Source: Deltaproteobacteria bacterium
Lineage (GTDB): Bacteria > Desulfobacterota > Desulfobaccia > Desulfobaccales > 0-14-0-80-60-11
Reading direction: 5' to 3'
Assembly (NCBI GenBank): GCA_021813445.1
Contig: JAKAKP010000043.1
Span: forward strand, 47,605-111,604
Length of the DNA stretch: 64,000 nt
Shown in pieces: positions 32,839-41,100 of the stretch (the stretch's first letter is position 1; every line of letters starts with the position of its first letter). The notes beneath the pieces were generated by a model. The model did not search any database, had not been told where the DNA came from, and saw only the letters and a list, made by a program, of their open reading frames with translations. The translations under genes and the position numbers were made by a program.

Positions 32839-33296
32839 CACGATCCGGGCCGGGACTCCCGGGCAAAGGCCCTGAGCCCCCGATAGAAAAGATAAAAAGC
32901 CGGAATCAGCAAGGCAAAGTGATCGATTTGGGTGAGGTAATAGAACCAGGATTCCGGGTTTTCCATGAGCAAGCGCCGGGCCAAGCCGTGGCCCAGGATG
33001 ACCGGATTTACCATGCTCCATTCCAGGGTATGGCCCACCACTGCATCCAGGTTCCACAGGGCCAGGATGGCGCAAGCCCACATCAGGCAGCGGAATCCCT
33101 TATAATTCTGCAATTTTTCCCGGCGAATCTCGTAAATAAAAAAGAGCATGGCCCCGGCAAAGAGCAGATGGGCCATCTGGTGGACATAGGAGCCTTGGGT
33201 GCCCCACTGGAACCAGCCTTGGGCCAAGACATAGTTGGGTGAAAAAAGGAGGAGAAGGAAGACCCCGGAGATAATGGGAGCCACGCGGCGTTTCAT
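32838..33296 (-). CDS. Histidine-rich four-helix membrane protein coupled to the kinase
   Basis: This 152-residue protein has a signal-like first helix (ISGVFLLLLFSPNYVLAQ) and three or four further helices. Histidines lie within or at the ends of helices: YVHQMAHLLFAGAMLFFIYE, NLDAVVGHTLEW, ILGHGLARR and TQIDHFALLIPAFYLFYRG. Such spacing could ligate heme b or a metal, but no family is recognised. Translational coupling to the kinase (TGATG overlap) makes it the probable sensory partner. The kinase's own membrane part also has His residues (SITHAISHC). Confidence 0.75.
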   Translation of the reverse strand: MKRRVAPIISGVFLLLLFSPNYVLAQGWFQWGTQGSYVHQMAHLLFAGAMLFFIYEIRREKLQNYKGFRCLMWACAILALWNLDAVVGHTLEWSMVNPVILGHGLARRLLMENPESWFYYLTQIDHFALLIPAFYLFYRGLRAFARESRPGS

Positions 33297-33358
33297 CGGC
33301 TGCGCCTCACTGTTATATTATCGGCATCGCCGGGGAAATTGTCAATGAGGCTGGAGGG

Positions 33359-34279
33359 TCAAGTTTGGTAGCCCAACAGGCGCAGGGCCTTGGGATCCTT
33401 GCGCCAGTTTTTCCACACCTTGACCCACAGGTCCAGATAAACCCGGCAGCCCAACAGGCTCTCCATTTCCCCCCGGGCCTCCTGGCCGATGGTCTTGAGC
33501 ATCTGCCCCTTCTTGCCGATGACGATGCCCTTCTGGGACTCCCGCTCCACGTAAATCACGGCCCGGATGCTCACCAGATCCGGCCGCCGGCTTTCATCGA
33601 ACTCCTCAATGAGGACCGCCACCGCGTAGGGCATCTCCTCCCCCAGGTGGTGCAGGAGCCGCTCCCGGAGCAGCTCCGTGGCCAGGAAGCGCTCCGTCTG
33701 CTCCGTGATCTGTTCTTCCGGGTAGATGGGCTCGCCCACAGGCAGCAATTTGATGATTTCGGCTTCCAACTCCGGCAGACCGTCCCCTAAGAGGGCGCTC
33801 ACGGGAATGACCGGGGCCTGGGGAAAGAGTTGATGATAAGCCTCCATCAAAGGCAGGAGCTTAGGCTTGGAAATGAGGTCGATCTTATTGATGACCACGA
33901 TCAGGGGTTGGGAGAGTTGCTGCAAATGGGGCAGCAGCACCGGGTCCCGGGGGTCGGGCGGGCGGGGCTCCACCAGCCAGACCACCACGTCGGCCGCGGC
34001 CAGGGCGCTTAAGGCCGCCTGCACCAGGCTCTGGTTCAACTGCCCTTTAGGTTCCAGAACCCCGGGTGTATCCAGATACAGCAACTGGGCCCCGGGCCGG
34101 TTGACGATCCCCAACAGCCGGTGGCGGGTGGTCTGGGGCTTGGGGGAAGTAATAGATAACTTTTCCCCCACCAGCTTATTGAGCAGGGTGGACTTCCCCA
34201 CATTGGGAAGGCCGATGAGGGCGATGTGACCGGTTTTGAAACCGTTTTCGGTTTTCGGTTTTCGGTTTTCCGTGCTCAT
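33359..34279 (-). CDS. era: GTPase Era
   Basis: Era is the essential 16S rRNA-maturation GTPase. The 306-residue protein has G1 GLPNVGKSTLLNKL, the switch and G3 LYLDTPGVLEPKG, G4 VVINKIDL, and a C-terminal KH domain with the RNA-binding GxxG in GIVIGKKGQMLKTIGQEAR. The first 17 residues (STENRKPKTENGFKTG after Met) are not Era-like. They are encoded by a heptanucleotide repeat (34244-34270) also found at the start of hemC. A normal Era would begin close to TGHIALIGLPN. The ATG has no clear ribosome site, so the true start may differ. Confidence 0.95.
   Translation of the reverse strand: MSTENRKPKTENGFKTGHIALIGLPNVGKSTLLNKLVGEKLSITSPKPQTTRHRLLGIVNRPGAQLLYLDTPGVLEPKGQLNQSLVQAALSALAAADVVVWLVEPRPPDPRDPVLLPHLQQLSQPLIVVINKIDLISKPKLLPLMEAYHQLFPQAPVIPVSALLGDGLPELEAEIIKLLPVGEPIYPEEQITEQTERFLATELLRERLLHHLGEEMPYAVAVLIEEFDESRRPDLVSIRAVIYVERESQKGIVIGKKGQMLKTIGQEARGEMESLLGCRVYLDLWVKVWKNWRKDPKALRLLGYQT
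34244..34270. repeat. Tandem heptanucleotide CGGTTTT inside the 5' end of era
   Basis: There are about four copies of the 7-base unit (cggtttt, minus strand aaaaccg). Translated in the era frame it gives NRKPKTEN. Because seven is not a multiple of three, gain or loss of one unit would throw the annotated start codon out of frame with Era. Confidence 0.85.
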
Positions 34280-34627
34280 GGGGTAAAAGTCAAACTAATC
34301 CTTGGGCTTTAGCTTGGCTTGGGAACGCCTTACCCGCCAGGCTATGCTTGGCAAACATTTTCGCTCCCAAGTACAACTTGGGAACGAGCCATTCATGTTC
34401 CAAAGGAACATCCGAAACCATGAATGGAGTGGTGGGGCGGGCCTCCGTGCCCGCCAAGCGCCCGGCGGGCACGGAAGCCCCACCATCATCTGGTTCCCAA
34501 GGGAGTTTCTTCTCATCTTCTTGGCGGCGTGAAGCGCGCTTCGAAGGACGTTTTCAGAACTGAGGAAGACAGGAGGCCGTAGGGCGGGCGTCCTCGCCTG
34601 CTTCAGGCTCCTTCTCAAACAAGATTA
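34280..34627. other. Repeat-filled intergenic region between era and lnt (no gene)
   Basis: This 348-base gap holds the palindrome CTCCCAAGTACAACTTGGGA (from about 34365), with related ttgggaacg and atgcttggc pieces on either side. Next come a short inverted pair around 34393-34424 (attcatgttcc...ggaacatccgaaaccatgaat), a gcccgccaagcgcccggcggg hairpin near 34446, and a GTAGGGCGGGCG-type element at 34579-34604. Open frames here are made of repeats and have no ribosome sites. No RNA gene was recognised. Confidence 0.6.
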
Positions 34628-36151
34628 TTATTTTCTGTTCCGCCTTCTGCGGGCTAGAATAACTGCCAATCCGGTGATAATCACACATCCCCAGGCCAAG
34701 ATATCCCCGTAATGAGTATAAGGGCTCCCCCCGGGTAGCCAAGGGAGGTCCTGGGCGTGGGCGGCGGGGACGAAGAGGCCGGATTGCCAGAGGATGCGGC
34801 CGTCCGGGCCGATGAAGGCGCTGATGCCGGTGTTGGCGGCCCGGGCCATACAGACGTGGGTTTCCACGGCCCGGAGTGCAGCCATGGCCAGGGACTGGTA
34901 AGGCGCACTGGTGGTGCCGTACCAGGCGTCGTTGGTCATGTTCACTAAAAGGCGCGCCCCGTTTTGCACCTGGGCCCGGGAGAGATCGGGAAAGATGGAC
35001 TCAAAGCAGATGAGCGGCCCCACCTCCCCCTGGGGCAGGCTCACCACCCCGCCCACCTTGCCTTCGGCAAAATCCCCCACCATGGGCACCATCTTGCCAA
35101 CAAAGAAAAGGAGGCGTCGTAGGGGGACATATTCCCCGAAAGGCACCAGGTGGGCCTTGTCGTAATAGCCCGCCACCTTGCCTTCGGGGGAGAGGAGATA
35201 GGCCCGGTTATAATAGACTTCCCGCTGGGGGGTGAGTTCGTACGCGGGCGCGCCGAAAAGGAGGTAACCGCCGGAGGCCCGGACGATGTCCTGGACCCGG
35301 GCCGTCAGGTCCGGGGTGCGGAGAAAAAAGAAGGGCGCGGCCGTTTCGGGCCAGATAATCAGATTGGAACCCTTAACTTCTGCGGTCAGCTCGCCATAGC
35401 GGTCCACGGTCTTCTGGACCATTTCTTTTTTCCATTTTTCTCCTTGCTTGATATCGCCCTGGACCACCGCCACTTTGATTCTGGGGCTGACGGCCGTTAA
35501 TTTGTCCAGCGCTCCCAGGCGGTAATAGCCGTATCCCACCCAGGCGGCCAGGATCAGGAGCAGCACCGGCAGATGGTTAAAGCGGCGGTTCTCCCGGCCC
35601 CGGGGAGGATAAAGCAAAAGGAAGATGCCGGCATTGAGCAGGACCAGCAGGAAGGAGAGGCCGTAGACTCCGGAGAGGTCGGCTGCCTGGAGCAGCACCG
35701 GGAAGCGGTAGAGGCCGGTGCCCAGAAGCTCCCAGGGAAAGCCGGAGATGATGTAAGTCTGCCCGTATTCCAGGGCCACCCAAACCACCGGCGCCCACCA
35801 GAGGACGCTAAACCCCCGGGCCTCCCCCCAGTTGACCGCCAGGGCCCAAAACGCGCGATAGAGGCATAAATAACCGGCCAGGAGCAGGAGGACGCCTAAG
35901 CAGAGCGGCAGCGGCAGGCGGCCGAAGATATAGGTGACGTAGACGATCCAGTATAGCAGGCCGCAATAGAAGGCCAGGCCGGAGACCAGTCCCAGCCAGA
36001 ACGCGGCCTTCCGGGACTGTCCCCGGAGGGCCCAGAAAAGGGGGACCAAGGCCACGGCCAGGAGATAGTTCTGGTCCCATTTGGGAAAGGCCGCGGCCAG
36101 CAGCAGCCCGGAGAGCACGGCCGCGGCCCAATGTGATAAACCGGTGCGCAT
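34628..36151 (-). CDS. lnt: Apolipoprotein N-acyltransferase
   Basis: Lnt adds the third acyl chain to lipoproteins at the inner membrane. The 507-residue protein has about six N-terminal helices (WAAAVLSGLLLAAAFPKW onward) and a periplasmic nitrilase-like domain from about 225. The catalytic residues can be placed: Glu in IIWPETAAPFFF, Lys in DKAHLVPFGEYVPLRR and Cys in PLICFESIFPD. A last helix follows (DILAWGCVIITGLAVILA). Its ATG lies only a few bases from a long dispersed palindrome, which occupies its upstream region. The corC-lnt order matches the ybeX-lnt pair of E. coli. Confidence 0.95.
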   Translation of the reverse strand: MRTGLSHWAAAVLSGLLLAAAFPKWDQNYLLAVALVPLFWALRGQSRKAAFWLGLVSGLAFYCGLLYWIVYVTYIFGRLPLPLCLGVLLLLAGYLCLYRAFWALAVNWGEARGFSVLWWAPVVWVALEYGQTYIISGFPWELLGTGLYRFPVLLQAADLSGVYGLSFLLVLLNAGIFLLLYPPRGRENRRFNHLPVLLLILAAWVGYGYYRLGALDKLTAVSPRIKVAVVQGDIKQGEKWKKEMVQKTVDRYGELTAEVKGSNLIIWPETAAPFFFLRTPDLTARVQDIVRASGGYLLFGAPAYELTPQREVYYNRAYLLSPEGKVAGYYDKAHLVPFGEYVPLRRLLFFVGKMVPMVGDFAEGKVGGVVSLPQGEVGPLICFESIFPDLSRAQVQNGARLLVNMTNDAWYGTTSAPYQSLAMAALRAVETHVCMARAANTGISAFIGPDGRILWQSGLFVPAAHAQDLPWLPGGSPYTHYGDILAWGCVIITGLAVILARRRRNRK

Positions 36152-36156
36152 AAATG

Positions 36157-36300
36157 AAAAAGATTCACCACAGAGGCGCAGAGGATACAGAGGAACACAG
36201 AGGAAAAGAAATCATTTTTCTTTTTGGCGCTGCCAGCGCCAAAAAGAAAAAATTCCTTACTCTGTGAATCTCTGTGCTCTCTGTGTCTCTGTGGTTAAAT
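36157..36300. repeat. Long palindromic element (AGATTCACCACAGAGG ... CTCTGTGGTTAA)
   Basis: This imperfect palindrome of about 140 bases has outer arms made of CACAGAGG-like units and a perfect central hairpin (tttttggcgctGCCagcgccaaaaa). It lies exactly between corC, whose TAA stop is inside its end, and the lnt start. A second copy lies at 39905-40037 and a related fragment at 63087-63120. Confidence 0.8.
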
Positions 36301-37152
36301 ATTTTCTTCCTCTTGCGGCTGGAGCCGGGCCCGGACCTGTTTGGCCCGGCGTTCGTCCGCGGTGACCACGGTGAGTTCCAGGTTTTCCACGGCCACCTGG
36401 TCGTGGATCTGGGGGACCCGGCCCAGGAGGTGGATGAGCAGGCCGCCCACGGATTCGAACTTACCTTCCGGGCGGGGCAGATCAAAGTGATCCATCAGCT
36501 CTTCCACGTCCAGCCTGGCGTCCACCAGGACGGAGCCGTCGGCTTCGGGGATCAGGCGGGGCTCCATGCGGTCGTATTCGTCGTAGATCTCCCCGACGAT
36601 CTCCTCCAGGATGTCCTCCAAGGTGATGAGGCCGGCGGTGCCCCCGTATTCATCAATGACGATGGCGATCTGGGTTTTGCGTTCCACCAGATCCCGGAGG
36701 AGGTCGCTGATTTTCTTGCTTTCCGGGATGAAATAGGGCGGACGCAGAACCCGGCCCAGGTCCCAGGTCTCTTCCGGAGTTTGCCAGAAGACCAGGAGGT
36801 CTTTGGCCAGGAGGATGCCTTTGACGTGGTCGATGTCGCCTTCGAAGACCGGCAGGCGGGAGTGGCCCTTTTCCAGAACCAGGCCGATGATCTGCTCCAG
36901 GGGAGTATGGCGCTCCACGCCGATGATTTCCAGGCGGGGCACCATGATTTCCCGGACGAGGGTATCTTTGAACTCAAAGATACTCTCGATCAGCTCCCCT
37001 TCCTGGCGGCTGATCAGACCGCGTTCTTCGCCGACATCGATGATACTTATGATTTCGCGTTCGAGATCTTCCGGTTGGGTGATAGCCCTGCGGGAAAAGC
37101 GCTGCCGGAGCCGCTTAAGGAAGCCGGAAGAACTACTGTCGGCCTCGTCCAT
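36295..37152 (-). CDS. corC: CorC/YbeX-type CBS-domain protein
   Basis: This 285-residue cytoplasmic protein has tandem CBS domains (about 65-190: VLEKGHSRLPVFEGDIDHVK and TQIAIVIDEYGGTAGLITLE) and a C-terminal CorC/HlyC transporter-associated domain (about 205-280, DARLDVEELMDHFDLPRPEG). The DUF21 membrane domain of longer family members is absent, as in E. coli YbeX, which works in ribosome maturation and magnesium handling. It lies immediately upstream of lnt as in many proteobacteria. The start is two bases from the speD-like stop. The stop codon is contributed by a repeat element. Confidence 0.92.
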   Translation of the reverse strand: MDEADSSSSGFLKRLRQRFSRRAITQPEDLEREIISIIDVGEERGLISRQEGELIESIFEFKDTLVREIMVPRLEIIGVERHTPLEQIIGLVLEKGHSRLPVFEGDIDHVKGILLAKDLLVFWQTPEETWDLGRVLRPPYFIPESKKISDLLRDLVERKTQIAIVIDEYGGTAGLITLEDILEEIVGEIYDEYDRMEPRLIPEADGSVLVDARLDVEELMDHFDLPRPEGKFESVGGLLIHLLGRVPQIHDQVAVENLELTVVTADERRAKQVRARLQPQEEENI

Positions 37153-37154
37153 GC

Positions 37155-37592
37155 TCAGCCTCGCATCTGGCTCCGTTCCTGCCGCATATAGTTGGCCACG
37201 CTTTTCACTTCTTTGGGAAATTCCAGGCCCCGATCCAGAAGATTGATCTCGTGGCGGCTGATGCCGAACAGTTCGGTGACGTAAGCCACCGCCTGCTGGT
37301 AATCAAAGTCTTTGCAGGAAAAGATATCCAAGCTGAGATAGGCACGATCCGGGAAGGTGTGGATACTGATGTGGCTTTCAGCGATGAGCACGAAACCCGA
37401 AACCCCCCAGTCCTCAGGCACCTTACCGTGGTATTTGAACACGTAAGGGGGCATGATTTTGGTCATCTGGATCAGGTCCGGGCAGTGCTCCAAGAATTCA
37501 TATATGGTGTCCAGGTTAGCTAACTGCTCTTGACTGCCTTCATAGCCATCTAAAGTGAGATGTAGTCCAAAAGCAGCTTCTGGTTTTCTCAA
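37155..37592 (-). CDS. speH: S-adenosylmethionine decarboxylase proenzyme (prokaryotic class)
   Basis: This 145-residue pyruvoyl-enzyme precursor would supply decarboxylated SAM for spermidine synthesis. The self-cleavage motif AESHISIHTFPD puts the pyruvoyl-forming Ser at residue 73; CPDLIQMTKIMPPYVFKYHG and YLSLDIFSCKDF are also family-typical. The start is a TTG with an excellent gaggagg site. No spermidine synthase is nearby, and the gene is coupled to corC. Homologues of this fold have been reassigned to other amino-acid decarboxylases, so the substrate is not certain. Confidence 0.88.
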   Translation of the reverse strand: MRKPEAAFGLHLTLDGYEGSQEQLANLDTIYEFLEHCPDLIQMTKIMPPYVFKYHGKVPEDWGVSGFVLIAESHISIHTFPDRAYLSLDIFSCKDFDYQQAVAYVTELFGISRHEINLLDRGLEFPKEVKSVANYMRQERSQMRG

Positions 37593-38001
37593 TCTTTCAT
37601 CCTCCTCGCACCAGGTATAGCATCACCGGGTAGGTTCCGGCAGATCAACCAGTGGCGTCGCTGGCCGACGCAGCCCTGAAGTTTCATGGATTTCAGGGCA
37701 TAAGATACTGGGCCCCGGCTGTTTCGGAAAGCACGAGGAAGGGAGCGCTGCTGCCCCACTATTTTTTGACTCCGAAACCTGTTTAACCCCTTCCCCTGGA
37801 GGGAGGGGGTTAACCGCATAACCCAGTCCTTTGCCAAGCAAAATGTTATTCAAAAATATATAACTTTTATGTTCTCCAGGGTCAATATTTTTTTACGGCC
37901 TTCGGCAGGAGTTGTCCAGGAGGGGGAAGTTTTTTCTCTATTGACCTCTGGCGCATCAATGTTAAATTTAAACGGTTATCCAAAGCCAGGAGGATCAAGC
38001 A
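37593..38001. other. Intergenic region between divergent speH and DUF1015 genes (no gene)
   Basis: This 409-base gap contains the divergent promoters. Near 37787-37812 there is a short C/G-tract inverted pair (ccccttcccctggagggagggggtt). About 37840-37980 is AT-rich. No coding signal, tRNA or known riboswitch was recognised; the short open frames lack ribosome sites. Confidence 0.5.
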
Positions 38002-39351
38002 TTGGCTCAAGTCGCTCCGTTCCGGGCGCTGCATTATAATCCCGCTAAAATTCGCCATCCGGAAGACGTGGTCACTCCGCCTTATGACGTGATCCGCCCC
38101 GAGGAACGGGAGGCTTTTGCCGCGCATCACCCTAATAATATGGTGCACCTCATCTTGCCCCAGGCCCTGCCGGGGGACGATCTCCTCCAGAACCGCTACA
38201 CCCGGGCCGCAGCCACTTTCCAGCAATGGCGCCAGGAGCAAATCCTGGTGCGGGACCCGGAACCGGCTTATTATTTCTGGGAAACCGAATTCGAAGTGGA
38301 GGGGCGAAAATTTACCCGGACCGGGGTCGCAGCCCTGGTGCGCCTGGAGCCTTTTAGCAGTGGGGTGATCCGCCCCCATGAGCAGACCTTTTCTGCGCCC
38401 AAGGCGGATCGCCTGGAGCTCTTTAAGCAGACCCAGGCCCATTTTTCCCCCATCTTCGCCATTTATCCCGACCGGGAAGACGTGGTGCTGGGAGAGCTGC
38501 GCCGTTCCCTGCCGTCCGAGCCGATGCTGGCCTTTAGAGACTCGGAGGGCGATTTTCAGAGGGTGTTCCGGGTCACTGAGACCTCCTGCCTGGAAGCGGT
38601 CCATCGCGCTTTTGCCCAGATGACCCTGTTTATCGCTGACGGGCATCACCGTTACGAAACCTCGTTGAATTACCAAAAATGGCTGAAAAGCCGCTACCCC
38701 CAGGCGCCGGCGGACGCGTCCTGCAATTATACGTTGATGTATCTCGCCAACATGTACGACCCGGAGCTGGTTATCCTCATGGCTCACCGCCTGCTGGCGG
38801 GCCCCCGGGTGAAGAAGTGGGAAGAGAGGGCTTTGCTGCAGCGGCTGTGGGAATATTTTGAGGTGACTCCCTTGCTTGGGGCCGGGAACCCTCCTGAGGT
38901 CGAGTTCCTTCAGGAAAATCTGGCCAAGGGTTCCGCCAAGGAGACGACCTTCATCCTCCTGGGTTTCGGGCTGCGGGCCTGGAGGCTGCAATTACGGGAC
39001 GGAGTGCGGCAAAAGCTTCTGGCCCGGGAAATGCACCCGGCCCTGGCCCAACTGGACGTAGTGGTATTGAATTATTTGATTTTTGAAAAGATTTTGGGAC
39101 TTGATGCCAAAGCCCTGGACGATCAGCAGACCTGCAAATTCAACAGCAAGATCCCGGAAGTTATCGACATTTTGCGCCGCCGGGAAGCCTCCATGGCTTT
39201 TCTGCTCAATTCCACCCGGGTGGAGCAGGTGCAGCAGGTGGCGGCCGCGGGCCTCACCATGCCCCGAAAATCCACGTATTTCTATCCGAAAGTAAAGGAT
39301 GGCATCGTCCTGAGCCTAATCAATCCCGAGGAAGAAATAGTCATTCCCTGA
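38002..39351 (+). CDS. DUF1015 family protein
   Basis: This 449-residue soluble protein matches the DUF1015 family along its length: AQVAPFRALHYNPAKI, DVVTPPYDVIRPEEREAF, GVIRPHEQTFSAPKADRLEL, LFIADGHHRYETSLNYQ and the end segment PRKSTYFYPKVKDGIVLSLI. The HEQT and DGHHRYET motifs are the conserved polar core, suggesting an enzyme, but no reaction is established for the family that I can state. The start is a TTG with an aggaggatcaagca site. It has no operon partner. Confidence 0.9.
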   Translation: MAQVAPFRALHYNPAKIRHPEDVVTPPYDVIRPEEREAFAAHHPNNMVHLILPQALPGDDLLQNRYTRAAATFQQWRQEQILVRDPEPAYYFWETEFEVEGRKFTRTGVAALVRLEPFSSGVIRPHEQTFSAPKADRLELFKQTQAHFSPIFAIYPDREDVVLGELRRSLPSEPMLAFRDSEGDFQRVFRVTETSCLEAVHRAFAQMTLFIADGHHRYETSLNYQKWLKSRYPQAPADASCNYTLMYLANMYDPELVILMAHRLLAGPRVKKWEERALLQRLWEYFEVTPLLGAGNPPEVEFLQENLAKGSAKETTFILLGFGLRAWRLQLRDGVRQKLLAREMHPALAQLDVVVLNYLIFEKILGLDAKALDDQQTCKFNSKIPEVIDILRRREASMAFLLNSTRVEQVQQVAAAGLTMPRKSTYFYPKVKDGIVLSLINPEEEIVIP

Positions 39352-39460
39352 ACCATCCAGAACAAGGCCCGTTGTGGCCGAGAAAAATTCCCCCACCACT
39401 TGCCAAAAACGCGGTTGATTAGTAAATTAATACTTGAATATCCTTCAAGGAGTCTCCGGG

Positions 39461-39901
39461 ATGAGGGGTAAAGTCGGCGAACGCCGGAGCCGGATCCTGG
39501 TAGTGGATCCTGAAGACTGGTGCCGGGATTTCCTTTCTTCCGTCATCCGTCTTTGCGGGTTGCAGGAATTCACCATGGTGACCACGGTGGCCGAAGCCAT
39601 GCAAGCCCTGGAAGAGTCCACCTTCGACCTCCTGATCACCGACCACCATCTGGCCGAGCAGCAGCGGCTCCTGGAAAGCGTCCGGGACCGGGACCCCACC
39701 ATGCGCTTCATTGTCATGCTGCAGCGCCGCAGCCAGACCCCCCGGATGATTTATCTGGAACACACCGACTACGTGTTCAAGCCCTTGCGACTGGATGAGA
39801 TCGTCCGCAAAATCCGGGATGCCATCCATCAGAAAAACCTGCGCCGCGCCGAAGAAGAGATCCGCCGCCTGAAGCAGACCGCGTTCCGCATGCTGCGCTA
39901 G
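39461..39901 (+). CDS. Stand-alone response-regulator receiver-like protein
   Basis: This 146-residue protein has a receiver fold: acidic pair in ILVVDPEDW, phospho-acceptor Asp in LLITDHHLAE, and the conserved Lys in YVFKPLRLDEIVRKI. The Thr/Ser switch position is changed (FIVMLQRRS). A basic helical tail (RAEEEIRRLKQTAFRML) follows instead of an output domain. It may act as a CheY/Spo0F-like relay. No kinase gene is adjacent; an orphan membrane kinase lies at 31681-32838. ATG 39461 with an aaggagtctccggg site is preferred over TTG 39434. A dispersed palindrome begins right after the stop. Confidence 0.82.
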   Translation: MRGKVGERRSRILVVDPEDWCRDFLSSVIRLCGLQEFTMVTTVAEAMQALEESTFDLLITDHHLAEQQRLLESVRDRDPTMRFIVMLQRRSQTPRMIYLEHTDYVFKPLRLDEIVRKIRDAIHQKNLRRAEEEIRRLKQTAFRMLR

Positions 39902-39904
39902 AAA

Positions 39905-40037
39905 AAAGATTCACCACAAAGACACTGAGACACAGAGAATCACAGAGAAATAATTTTCAGTTTTGGCGGCGAGCCGCCAAACCTAAAAAAAATGTCTTTG
40001 TGCCTCTTTGTGTCTTTGTGCCTCCATGGTGAATCTT
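39905..40037. repeat. Second copy of the AGATTCACCACAAAG palindromic element
   Basis: This palindrome of about 133 bases has arms aaagattcaccacaaagacactgag... and ...tgtgcctccatggtgaatcttt and a central hairpin tttggcggcgaGCCGCCaaa. It fills the gap between the receiver-gene stop (39901) and the convergent membrane-protein stop (40039). Confidence 0.8.
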
Positions 40038-40038
40038 T

Positions 40039-40998
40039 TTATTTCTCCCGGGAGACGGCAACCAATCCCAGGGACAGCCAGAAGGCCTCCCGGATCCTTC
40101 TCAAGATGCTGAAGGCCACTCCCAGGACCATCCCCAGATCGAACCCCAGAGAGAGCAGAATGTTGCCCCCCTCCTGCACCCCCGCGGCCGCGGGGATAAA
40201 GAATCCCAAGGCGGTGAAGAGCATGGCCAGGGCATCCAGGCAGATGGCTAGGCTCCAGCCGATAGGGTGTCCCAGCAACCAGAACATCAGGTAGACTTCC
40301 ACGCCATGCAAGGCCCAACTGAGGAAAAATAGGGTAAAGGCCAGGAGGCAGCGGCCCGGATATTCCCGGTAAAATCCGGCCATGCGGGCATCCACATTAT
40401 TGAAGGTCTCTTCCTTCTCTTTTAAGGCCGCGGGGCAGAAACCTAAACGGTCCAGGAGACGGATGCCGGTGGTGCAGGGGGCCCGGCGCTGGGCAAAGAC
40501 AAAAGCGCCGCCGGCTGCAGCCAGTCCCAGCGCGGCCAGACTCATGATCACCAGGTGGGAGGAGGCCCCGGGCAGCAGAAAAGGGGCCAGGGCCAGTCCC
40601 AGAAAGATATACAGGGCCAGGCTTAATACCAGGATGCCCTTGTGAATCACCACCGAGGCGGTGGCTTCATCCCAGGAAACCCCCCTAGTATGCAGGGCCG
40701 CAGCCTTAAAGGGTTCGCCCCCGAGGCTGGCCGTGGGCGTGAGCTGGTTCAGGGACTCTCCCCCCAGCCGGAGCCAAAAAAGGCGGTTAAGGGAAGGCCG
40801 GTGCTCCCGGTTCACCAGGATGAACTTCCAGGAGACGGCTTCCAACAGGTTTACCAGGCCATAGGGCAGAAGCAACAAAGGCCAATACCAGCCCACCTGC
40901 AGCAGATTCCGGCCCAGGGTGGCCCAACCCACCCGGTCCATGATCCAGATGAGAAAGCATACGGCAATGGCTACCAATATCAGATTAAGCTTACGCAA
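40039..40998 (-). CDS. Lysylphosphatidylglycerol synthase transmembrane-region-like protein (UPF0104)
   Basis: This 319-residue inner-membrane protein has about seven to eight helices (LILVAIAVCFLIWIMDRVGW, YWPLLLLPYGLVNLLEAVSW, LALYIFLGLALAPFLL, LFFLSWALHGVEVYLMFWLL). The loop LRLGGESLNQLTPTASLGGE is the signature of the MprF flippase-like region. No aminoacyl-transfer domain is fused, so it is a flippase-type or uncharacterised member. The gene ends against a dispersed palindrome. No lipid gene is adjacent. Confidence 0.85.
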   Translation of the reverse strand: MRKLNLILVAIAVCFLIWIMDRVGWATLGRNLLQVGWYWPLLLLPYGLVNLLEAVSWKFILVNREHRPSLNRLFWLRLGGESLNQLTPTASLGGEPFKAAALHTRGVSWDEATASVVIHKGILVLSLALYIFLGLALAPFLLPGASSHLVIMSLAALGLAAAGGAFVFAQRRAPCTTGIRLLDRLGFCPAALKEKEETFNNVDARMAGFYREYPGRCLLAFTLFFLSWALHGVEVYLMFWLLGHPIGWSLAICLDALAMLFTALGFFIPAAAGVQEGGNILLSLGFDLGMVLGVAFSILRRIREAFWLSLGLVAVSREK

Positions 40999-41100
40999 GC
41001 GGCTGTCCTTGGGGAAATCCTTTTGCTATTCGCTTTAGCTAGAGAAAGGGTATAGGGTTTTCTGCGGATAATAGCAAGCGTTCAGGTGTATTTCTCCCCT

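Noticed and set aside
32839..33081. N-terminal extension of the histidine kinase
   Set aside because: It is a shadow of the upstream membrane-protein gene, whose stop overlaps the true kinase ATG.
34244..34270. CRISPR-like or microsatellite array
   Set aside because: The units are 7 bases long without spacers; it is a tandem repeat, not a CRISPR array. No array was found anywhere in the window.
34295..34618. Several overlapping short frames between era and lnt
   Set aside because: All consist of dispersed repeats and have no coding signature.
37589..37853. Minus-strand frames upstream of speH
   Set aside because: Compositionally non-coding, no family similarity, and no clear ribosome site.
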